From contig NC_049981.1 in assembly GCF_000003815.2 (NCBI RefSeq), positions 22,796,255 to 22,860,254 of the forward strand: 64,000 nt of DNA, written 5' to 3'. Numbering within the stretch: the stretch's first letter is position 1; the number at the start of each line of letters is the position of its first letter. Below the pieces are notes generated by a model. The model worked only from the letters and a program-made list of their open reading frames with translations. It had not been told where the DNA came from and did no database searches. The position numbers were made by a program, and so were the translations under genes. This DNA is from Branchiostoma floridae. Its lineage: Eukaryota; Chordata; Leptocardii; Amphioxiformes; Branchiostomatidae. Positions 50,259 through 58,505 of this stretch are shown here, piece by piece.

Positions 50259-50315
50259 ATACCAGTACTCTACTCTAGTAGCACTAGAGTAGAATAGAGA
50301 GTAGAGTACTGGTAT
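50259..50315. mobile_element. palindromic hairpin element (57 bp)
   Basis: Perfect 18-bp outer arms 50259-50276 and 50298-50315 (ATACCAGTACTCTACTCT). They overlap an inner 9-bp hairpin TACTCTAGT/ACTAGAGTA (50271-50279 and 50283-50291) with a 3-base loop. Two alternative cruciform structures are therefore possible. Confidence 0.65.
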
Positions 50316-51947
50316 GGAATCAAATTTATGGACCTAAGGCTCACAAAGGCTTTTCAACGAAAGTTATCTGGCCTATCATCTAACTATAGCTGACTGAAAG
50401 TTCTACAGAAATCTACAAAATGCCAAACACTCGGGTTAAAGATCCCTTGACATGATGATGTCATAAGATTTTGTGCTTTGTTGTCACAGAAAGCCCCTCA
50501 ACCCCAGTATCTGAATCATAAAGTAGATATTCTTTTCTCAAGAACTTACTGATCAAAGTCCACACAAAATTTATAGACCGTTTGTTAATTTTGCAGACGA
50601 TTCGATGGTGTTCAAATTTGGTACTGTTTATATGCATGTCCGCCGCCATTTTGTTAGTGCTAGGAAACCTGGGAGTCTTCAGACGGACAGATTGAGGTTG
50701 ACGTCTCAAAGAAAACGAACCCTGACATTTGTTAATAACCACCTGCCGCAGAAGTATCCATTTTGAAATACCAGACCGAGTAACCCACAAAATAGACGGT
50801 TTGCGTATGTACCTCGGTAATTCCGTTAAGTGACGGGAAAGGAAGACTGTTGTTCAAAATGTCAAGCGAACTCGCGAGGACAATTATCGAAATTGCCGTT
50901 CTCAACGAACACAAAAGCTTCTTGGTTCCTACATGTACACACAATCAAGCTTGCTGGAGTAGTGCAAACATGTCTCTTTTATTCCGCCTATTCTAACTCT
51001 GGGAACCCCTCTTTAATAGAAGAGCAGAAGCAGAAAATTCGATGTTTTTTTGGTCGCCGTCGCGCCATTTTGAATTGTACTTATGCAAGCAAAAAGAACC
51101 GTGTTCTAATTATTATTATCCAGTAGCACAGGGCGTTGCGTGGGCTTTTGGATCAGTTTTATCCCTCATCATCTCAAAACGAAGTGGTCTATTGACATGT
51201 TTTGTTCGTCTGCAACCCGATTCCGAGACACGATATACCCACAACAACCGAGACGAACCGAAAAGTCGGTCGCACATGCGACCTCTTCCGCCAATACAAA
51301 CCCAACCGTTACACAGCCGTGTGTTTGGGATACGAATCCTCCGACCTACAAATACATGTAGCCCCTACTATGTCAAACTGTTTTTTTATACCAAAAGGTG
51401 GTCATTCTAAAAATCACTTTTATGACTAGATTAGAAACGTAAAGATTGGCAAAAAAGCCAGCTTTGGAGAATCGTTTGGTACTGTAGTGGTGTAGCACGG
51501 CACCTAATGCAAGGCACTTTGCCCAAAACAAACGAACTTCTAGCAGTTCTAAACGAAACGTCAAAAACCAAACATAAATACTACTAATGAAAGATAAAGC
51601 GTTTACCGATGTAGAGTATAGCTCATAGGCGAGAAAGAACTCAAAGTACAAATTGTTTCGTTTGAATGGTGTTCAAAATGTGTCTTGGAATGGGCACACG
51701 AAAGATTAACAAAATGGCGGCAAGCCGACGACGTACACAATTGTACACATATAGATTTCTGTTTTCAAATCTACGTTTTGGTGTTATTTTGGAATTTACA
51801 GCATAATTCCTTAAGCAAAATGAGAAAATTTTGATTGACCTTTCTTTTAGAATTGACATGAGCTTAAAAACAATACAAGAGTATCTCTATGTAAGAATTT
51901 CGTAGTCTCGAAAATGCTAAACAATTACATGCACAAAATGCTGTCTG
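50316..51947. other. noncoding spacer with YY1-like start-codon motifs
   Basis: On the minus strand a 62-codon ORF starts at 50649 within a YY1 motif (caaaATGGCGGC) and crosses a donor-like site (GT at 50549-50548, reads ATCA|GTAAGT). YY1-type sites also at 50645-50652, 51064-51071 and 51711-51718. The ORFs of 70-122 codons near 51.0-51.4 kb overlap in three frames and are unrecognised. I do not call genes here. Confidence 0.4.

Positions 51948-51973
<26 letters not shown>
51948..51973. repeat. (AT)n microsatellite
   Basis: Thirteen AT units followed by TGTGTG. Confidence 0.95.
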
Positions 51974-51980
<7 letters not shown>

Positions 51981-52367
51981 GTGTTAAAAAGCTTCAATAA
52001 GCATTGAGCAAGGAGCTCCTTACACTGAAAAAAATTACAAGAAAAACTATCTGGATTGTTTTACATGAAGTATGCTTAGGCATGAAGTAAGATATCACAA
52101 GGAAAAATATTGTTGTTGTTGTCAAACTTGTTATTGCTACAACAAAAAGGTATTAGTCAAATTTGACATTACTGCCCAAAAAGAAAATAAATTCAGACAA
52201 ATCTTCGTCAGAAATCCAACACATTCCTGCATAATTATTTTAAATCAGATACGAAAATTCCGAGACACAAAAATCTGTCTGAAATAATAGAAACCGGATC
52301 CTTATGGGTCTCTTGATTTTCTGTTAACAGTACACAAACATCCATGATCAGAAAATCCCTTGTTAAA

Positions 52368-52535
52368 ATGTGTATTGGTAAGGATGTGTATTGCGTTTCG
52401 GCCTGACATTTCCATATGCCCCTCCCCAAATTAGGATAAGACAGAAAATCCGGTTTAGACAACAAGGTGTCAGACGCATAAATACATAATGATGATTACA
52501 GTCGGTTGTGTATTGGGATAGGAGATGTGTATTGG
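52368..52535 (+). repeat. cluster of four TGTGTATTG motifs, copy 2
   Basis: ATGTGTATTGG at 52368-52378, ATGTGTATTG at 52384-52393, a TTGTGTATTGG variant near 52506-52516 and ATGTGTATTGG at 52525-52535. The layout of two pairs about 120-140 bases apart matches the cluster at 25045-25208. Confidence 0.45.
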
Positions 52536-53258
52536 AACGAAACGAATACACACAGAATTAGACAGTCTGAACAGGATGCATTTTTAGAAATACTGCCGTT
52601 TTATTCAAGAAAATAAAGAAATGGATGTTAGGGAAAAATTCATCAGGTTTCACCAGGTACCTGTCGCTAAACAGAAAATACACATGAATTCCATGATGAA
52701 ACCTATTAGGTTTGTTTCCCCATTTATGCGGTATTATAAAGAACTGACATATTTTTATCGCACTAACTAACGAATTTCTGTATTCAGACAGAGTGGTACA
52801 GTTCTGACTGTTTTTAAGTAAGCTTTAGACTAAATTTTATGCATGCATGCATGTGAACAGAATGTTTGGAATATATTTTCAATAAAATTCTTCCTGAACA
52901 AACCAGGCTAACTAACTGATGCAACAGAAACGAGTATCAAATATCATACTAGTATTAGTTTCAGAAAATCACATGAAAGGCTCATGGTCATGTTAGTTGT
53001 TTTTTACTCAAAGGCAAGAGCGTTATTTTGGTCCCTTTGTCTTTTATAATAGATCGGTTTCACTGCTGGGGTTTTGTATATAACACTCTTTTAACGTAAA
53101 CATGTACTCCTTTGTTGTTAAGATAAACAGCTAATGCTGATTTCTTTTTATTGGTGAAACAATACGTCTTATAAATGTGGTAAGTACTTGTGGAATCACA
53201 ACAGTTTTGCTAGAAAGAAATAACGATAAAATACTTACGCCATTGGGTTGACATCGGC
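52536..53258. other. noncoding spacer
   Basis: A/T-rich; a short GCAT repeat near 52843. No genes. Confidence 0.6.
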
Positions 53259-53550
53259 GCCATCTTGTTGTCACCATTTTGGGTCTAAACGAAACGGCAA
53301 ACGATATTTCTGCTCTCTATTTTTAAACCTTTACAACATCCCTATACCTACTGACAACCCAAAAACTATCACATGCTATTTTACCAGATTTAAGAAGAGA
53401 AATAACTACACATTTGAGGAACAGAATAAAGGTTTTCGTTCCGCCATTTTTGTGGCCGCCACCCTCTCGACTGTCTCACTTGAAAACAGGGGATTAGGAG
53501 GTAATCCATGTTCAAATATCACGTGACCTGGATGACCCCTGACCTCGTCG
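53259..53550. promoter_or_regulatory. promoter-like island, composite module copy 2
   Basis: YY1-type sites GCCATCTT (53259-53266) and GCCATTTT (53443-53450). The block GAAAACAGGGGATTAGGAGG is shared word for word with copy 1: GGATTA 53491-53496 faces TAATCC 53502-53507. An E-box CACGTGA (53520-53526) and a perfect DR1 TGACCCCTGACCT (53533-53545) follow. E-box to DR1 start distance is 13 (12 in copies 1 and 3). Sequence outside these motifs is largely different from copy 1. Confidence 0.4.
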
Positions 53551-53833
53551 GTAGAAGTGTAGCTGAACGACAATGTTGCACATGCACTTTTTTGTTTCTT
53601 AACCGTCGTTGATCCTTTATAATTTGCAAGAATAGAGAAATAAACCAAATGCTTTTGGGTTGAAATTTCGAATCTACGGCTGCCACAATTCTATTGGTTA
53701 TAACGGGCAATATCATATGTATACATGATATTCTATTATTATTGAAAGCGCTGCGGTACACAAGACATAGAAAATATCATTCCATGTTTCTCAAGAATTA
53801 AGAAAGAAATCAGTTTATGCCCCATCTTTTTCT
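53551..53833. other. noncoding spacer
   Basis: No gene seen. Confidence 0.6.
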
Positions 53834-54034
53834 AGCCTCTACCAGGCTCCACGTGTCGTTGGAAAAATAGTAGCGTTTGCCAAATAGACAGATAACATGC
53901 CAGAGGAGTTGACAAAGTACAATTGGCGTTTACTGTGCTGTGCTGCTGTGCTATGCTTTTTTACCAGACACGTTATTTTTCTATTTGGCCAACTTAACTA
54001 TTTTCCCAACGACATGTGGAGCTTGGTGGAGGCT
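53834..54034. mobile_element. MITE with long imperfect terminal inverted repeats
   Basis: The left arm starts AGCCTCTACCAGGCTCCACG (53834). The right arm, read on the minus strand from 54034, starts AGCCTCCACCAAGCTCCACA. The arms pair over about 68 bp, including the 'GGCCAAATAGA' motif. Same family as the 12.4-kb element. No clear target duplication was found. Confidence 0.8.
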
Positions 54035-54989
54035 GGTGTCCTTCATGAGTTACGTATGTCCTAAACCTTCATCATCAATAACATATCCATTTGTATATCC
54101 TCTGATATATATTGATATTTCCGAGTCGTGTAGCCGAGAAAACGACAACCCGAACGAAGACCGGATGCCCTACATATTTCTGAAATTAGCCGCTGGTATT
54201 GACAGGTGGCCCATGTCTCCACGTCGTGCAATAAACACGGACTGACCTTAATTAGTTTCTGTTTCTTTGCCCTGTCATCACGTATCAAAATCATTCGGAT
54301 CAATGCTCAGTCCCTATGGGGTCTCGGCTAAACGCTTACTTTACCGAAGGAAAAGGAAAAAAACTACATCGATTGTAACTTCAAGATTTTCTTCTTTTGA
54401 AAAGTTGTGTTATGTGAGTTGGTATTTCCATGCTTTGTTTCATTGCACTAAATGTAGGTAATTGTATAATGTCAAATTTCAAAATGCATCCATATTTAAA
54501 AAAACACGCGAATTTGAAAGAAGCTTCTAATGAAGCGTTAGTAATACCCGAGGTATGCACACTTCAGATATTTAGGTGTTCAAGACATTCTTAAGAAGGT
54601 CTCGATAACACCATTGGTTTGAAATGTGGTGAAAGTTTGAGACTTGATATTATGGCAAGGGTTCCATAAAGATGCAATACACTATAAGTTAAACCAGAAA
54701 AGTTTCCAAGCGGTGGGAATAAAAATGGAGCAAAACTTTAGATACTGAAAGTAACTGCTAAAATATACATCCGTTGAAAGCATTTTGGTATTGAGTTACA
54801 TCTTGGTAAGTCATATTTCATTCATATATCTTGTTTAAAATATACATTTTGTGTGAGAATTATACAACAACGATTTTGTATGGATAACACATGTTTGTAC
54901 CAAAAGTTTTTACCAGTACGCAGTTTTTGTTTTGCATCAAATTTTCCCCCTAACGGTATATTTTCATAACCATCTGTCCGTCTGTCAGC
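54035..54989. other. noncoding spacer
   Basis: Short ORFs only; A/T-rich. Confidence 0.6.
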
Positions 54990-55260
54990 GCGTCTGTTAG
55001 TCAGTCGGTGATAAATGTCACCATTCGGTCCTCATTTACTCCGCCCGACCCTCGCCGTGTCAGGCCCAATGCTCCCAAACTATCGGCTCCAAATGTACGG
55101 GTCAGAGGTCAGACCAAAGGTGACCACCTTTATTTCCAACTCACGTCATGGGAGCGCTCTAATTAGATTCCATTTGATGTCCGCCCATTCGTCAGCCGTA
55201 GATTCAATTTGGCGCGCTGCGATCTTCATGGGATGCCATGCTCGGACCATAACTTAGCCG
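54990..55260. promoter_or_regulatory. candidate enhancer with perfect DR1 and homeodomain site
   Basis: GGGTCAGAGGTCA (55099-55111) is a perfect DR1 (RXR/HNF4/COUP-TF type), followed by AAAGGTGACC. CTAATTAG lies near 55159. The block is G+C-rich with few possible exons; an 80-codon ORF overlaps it without recognised features. Enhancer role is inference. Confidence 0.35.
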
Positions 55261-56040
55261 CGGTGTGGAAGATTGGAAATGAATGACTTTGACCTCCCTT
55301 CTTTAACTTTCTATTTCTCAGAGGACAGGCGCTCACGAGGAGAAATTTTTCACCTCGTGGAAAATAAGAAATGCATCATAGTTGGATAAAAACTTTCTGA
55401 TGATGCTGCGCTGTTACTTATTAGCTGGTAACTTGGTGCTGACATACCATGATATACTTCCGCCGAATATGGCGATATAATTTGTATCTTTCAAGTTAAA
55501 TTTTATGTGTTTTTTGTTGCCCTTACTTCCCTAGGCCTCCTTCTCCTTGTCTGCCCATTCAATAATAAACTAATCTAGAAGGTAGACTATTTGCTGGCGT
55601 CTATAAACCAATGTAGCATTTGACATTAAAGCGTTATATACGTAAGAATTATTTTTCACATTGAAACTTGATCTGACAAATAGCGCTGCTAGTTTTGAGT
55701 AATAACCTCCCACGGAACGGCGAATGCGCCTAGCCTAGTGCCTCTCTAAAGCAGGCTTCGTGGAGACCTTCTACGGCTAAGCTGTGTTTCTCAATCTCCG
55801 AGCAGATGTATAGAGATCAGGCCCATTCCCATTGTTTTACGCATGCAGCTTCGGTTAGGACTTCTAAGGTCTTCTAACGCTGTGTTCATTGCCTTTGGTA
55901 CGTAGAAGGCAAACCGTTACAAAGTATTAGAAAAGAGTACTAAATGTTGCAACCAAACACTGAGAATGAGTCATATCATAACATCTGCTTGGAGAATATG
56001 TGCTCATCTTTTCCGTGCGTTTTTTAATAGTGCGGTATTG
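55261..56040. other. noncoding spacer
   Basis: 'tagcctagtgcctctctaaa' near 55731 resembles a MITE end of the TAGCCTC family. No genes. Confidence 0.5.
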
Positions 56041-56190
56041 ATAAATGGTGACCATTTCTCCACGCATCCTGCCGCCAGTGGATGACGTCCTTGCCCCGGA
56101 GACTTCATTACCCGTCCATGATTAACGGACTATCACCCCCATAAGCCGTGATGTCCGCTACAACACCCGTAAATCACGCTAGTTAAGACA
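56041..56190. promoter_or_regulatory. spaced motif module, copy C
   Basis: TGACGTCC (56083-56090), GCCCCGGAGACTTCATTA (56093-56110) and GATTAACGG (56120-56128). Offsets of 18 and 19 match copies A and B respectively, so this is the copy that links all three. The surrounding 150 bp is G+C-richer and lacks ORFs. Confidence 0.4.
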
Positions 56191-56525
56191 TCAGCCAGAC
56201 AAGCTATCGAAAAAGGGCTTAGAAACTACGACTCTTTGAAACAAAATATCTATGTGTGTAGCAGTGAAAACATGATTAATGGTTCTGCTGTTTGGAATAA
56301 ATTTTGAGAGTGTTAAGATTCGTCTTTCTCTGGTTGGTAGTCTTGACCATCAACATTCCTACTAGAAGAGCTATCTGTCAAATGTTTTAGCAGTACTGAT
56401 ATTTTGAACATCGGAATCCGAAAAACGTAAGTAGCTGGATTAATTAAACAAAGGATTGGTCTTGCAAAAAAAGTAAAAAAAAAATTTATACCAACATTCT
56501 CAATCCAAGTAAAAGGACAAGGTGT
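56191..56525. other. noncoding spacer
   Basis: A-run at about 56471-56484; nothing else. Confidence 0.6.
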
Positions 56526-56739
56526 ATTAGAGAGTAGTCTCTACCAGATTTGGCCTAGTTAGGAATAAATGCCTAGTAGGAGTTAATTGGCCTAGGTGTG
56601 AACTTGTCAGCTGGCGGATAGCTGGATAGACTGCAAACTGACACTGGCTAAAATTACATGTCAACTATTTGTCCCAAGTTGGCCAAATTCTTCATTATTT
56701 CATCCAGCTGACACGGCTGCTTGGGGACTAATTAGAGAG
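56526..56739. mobile_element. MITE with 8-9 bp target site duplication (hAT-like)
   Basis: ATTAGAGAG at 56526-56534 and again at 56731-56739 flanks a 196-bp element (56535-56730). The element begins TAGTCTCTACCAG and ends CTGCTTGGGGACTA, whose reverse complement is TAGTCCCCAAGCAG. An 8-9 bp duplication with short imperfect inverted ends fits a non-autonomous hAT-type element. The right duplication runs into a GA microsatellite, so its last bases are less certain. The end resembles the 18.2-kb fragment. Confidence 0.7.
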
Positions 56740-56742
56740 AGA

Positions 56743-56812
<70 letters not shown>
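56740..56812. repeat. (GA)n microsatellite
   Basis: Nearly pure GA for about 70 bases, directly following the MITE target duplication. Confidence 0.95.
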
Positions 56813-56814
<2 letters not shown>

Positions 56815-57179
56815 TGCAATGAAATATTATGATGTAGTGCATAGTCGGTGTTTTTAGTACAGCTAACCTGTTCTTTTCATAGACAGCTCTTTCTTGTGTC
56901 GAGAAGAGCACGGATCCTGTGTCATTATCTCAAAGAAGGGCGACCTGAATATAGGATTAAAACCCGTGTGATCCTGTATCTTTGCGTGATCGTGCGTTTG
57001 ATATAATAATGATAATAATATCTGGTGTATTTTGCTAGCCAGTCGGTACCCAATATGTTGAGTAATGAGGCTGATTAACTGTGCATTTCTTTCCAAAGTT
57101 ATCCTGACCATTTCTACCATGCACTTTTGTATTTCCAGGCCAATGAGACGTCATAAGGTGAACAAGGTTACGAGGAGAG
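56813..57179. other. noncoding spacer
   Basis: An 85-codon minus-strand ORF (56863-57120) has no recognised features. Confidence 0.55.
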
Positions 57180-57420
57180 CGGCACCTGTTCATTCTGATT
57201 GACAGGAGGAGAAGACGACGTTAGATGGATGGAGGACAGTCGGCTAGACAGACGTAGAGCGGAGGTGTGGGAGGGGGGTTGGGCGTTTGGTCAGTCCAAC
57301 GATGTCCGGCTTTCAGTCCGTCAACGTTTATGGAAGTTGAGCCGCCCGGATTGACCTGGCCGAGCCTTCTAGGGCGCGATGGACCTTACTTGTCAACCGA
57401 CTGTCCTTAAATCAACTAAA
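57180..57420. promoter_or_regulatory. candidate enhancer with consensus PBX-MEIS site
   Basis: TGATTGACAG at 57196-57205 is the consensus PBX-MEIS/PREP decamer, in a G+C-rich block with many CpGs and no ORF. A second perfect decamer is at 19940-19949. Confidence 0.3.
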
Positions 57421-57715
57421 TAGGGATTTCGTTAGTTATTCTAGCAATGTCTGGGGATATAGGGGTGAGGACTCGACACGTGTCAAAGTAGTTTTGCCGC
57501 TGACCTCCTTTATGTAGGACTTGACAAGGTGTTTCTGGTGAAGCGCATCCGTGTATTTGAACTTGACACGTTAAGAAAGGATGTTTTGCCGTTGTTTGGA
57601 GTTGCTACACGTTGATAAAACGCTGTACGTGATGTTGATCCGAGTTTTCAACACTCGGTAACGTTTGACATTCCGGTACGGCTCCCGTGTTCAGCTGTCA
57701 GGGACTGAGAATGTC
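57421..57715. other. noncoding spacer
   Basis: No feature seen. Confidence 0.6.
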
Positions 57716-58028
57716 CGACACGCTAACCTCCATAGCAGGCTCTCAGTGGGGCCTTTTTTTGCTCATAAATTAATACACTTTTGCTGGCCATTTCTTTTTG
57801 TAATCGGTCGCTTGACCATTGGCCCCATAGTCACCTCACCTAGTCCCATCCTCATCAGGAGGGTCGGGGACTATGGTCGTCTCCAGCACAAGTCATAGTA
57901 AGGGGCCAGTAATCAGCGACGACCGGCAATCAGCGACTCAGTACAAAAAGAAACTTTAGTGGCCAACAAAAGTGAATTATGAGCCCAAAAAAGGCCCCAG
58001 AGAGCCTGCTATGGAGGCTACGACACGC
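57716..58028. mobile_element. hAT-type MITE with 8-bp target site duplication and long TIRs
   Basis: CGACACGC at 57716-57723 and 58021-58028 is an exact 8-bp direct repeat bounding a 297-bp element (57724-58020). The left end TAACCTCCATAGCAGGCTCT pairs with the right end read on the minus strand TAGCCTCCATAGCAGGCTCT. Pairing continues inward ('GGCCTTTTTT', 'CTCATAA', 'CACTTTTG', 'GGCCA', 'CTTTTTGTA') for about 110 bases. An 8-bp duplication is the hAT signature. No transposase inside. Confidence 0.88.
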
Positions 58029-58263
58029 CAGGAAGTGACCCCGAATCTCTGGAAGTTGTGATTACCGCGAAGAAACCCGAGTACTCCCGAGGGAACCCCG
58101 TCGGTCTTACGGCGGGAGCCGAGGTAGGGGTATCGGTAGCGAAAGGGTCACGAGGGAGGTCGCGTCGACGTAAAGAAAATAAAGAAATCTTGGACGGGAC
58201 AGGTGAAGACGGTGTCGTCTTCCCGCTGAGATCAGACGGCGGAAGATGTTATCGGGTCAGGCG
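58029..58263. other. G+C-rich segment
   Basis: CpG-rich sequence with a 79-codon Arg/Gly-rich ORF (58058-58297) that I do not recognise. It may belong to the tandem repeat unit that follows. Confidence 0.4.
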
Positions 58264-58505
58264 GAGCCGCAGAGACAAAACAGAGCCGAGCCCCTGATAA
58301 CCCGCACGCCGCTACCACCAAGAAGTCACCCCTACTCTTACTGACAAGTGTTATGGGTTCTATTAAATTTCACGCGCAAAGAACCGCAGAGACAAAACAG
58401 CAAAACAGAGCCGAGCCCCGCACCGCACTACCACCAAGTCCATGAAATTACCCCTACTCTTATCGACAAGTGTGCTGGGTTCTTTTACTTTAGTTACGCG
58501 CAGAT
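58264..58505 (+). repeat. tandem duplication of a unit of about 117 bp
   Basis: Units start at 58264 (GAGCCGCAGAGACAAAACAG) and 58381 (GAACCGCAGAGACAAAACAG). Each continues through 'agccgagcccc', 'ctaccaccaag', 'acccctactctta' and 'gacaagtgt...gggttct' to 'cacgcgc/tacgcgc'. Part of the unit also occurs inverted at 27735-27790. Confidence 0.8.

Noticed and set aside
50461-50649. 62-codon minus ORF starting MAADM with a donor-like site
   Set aside because: The start codon is part of a YY1 motif and nothing downstream supports a gene; kept only as a note in the block entry.
51042-51429. Three overlapping ORFs, up to 122 codons
   Set aside because: All three plus frames are open; no frame is distinguished by motifs or splice sites.
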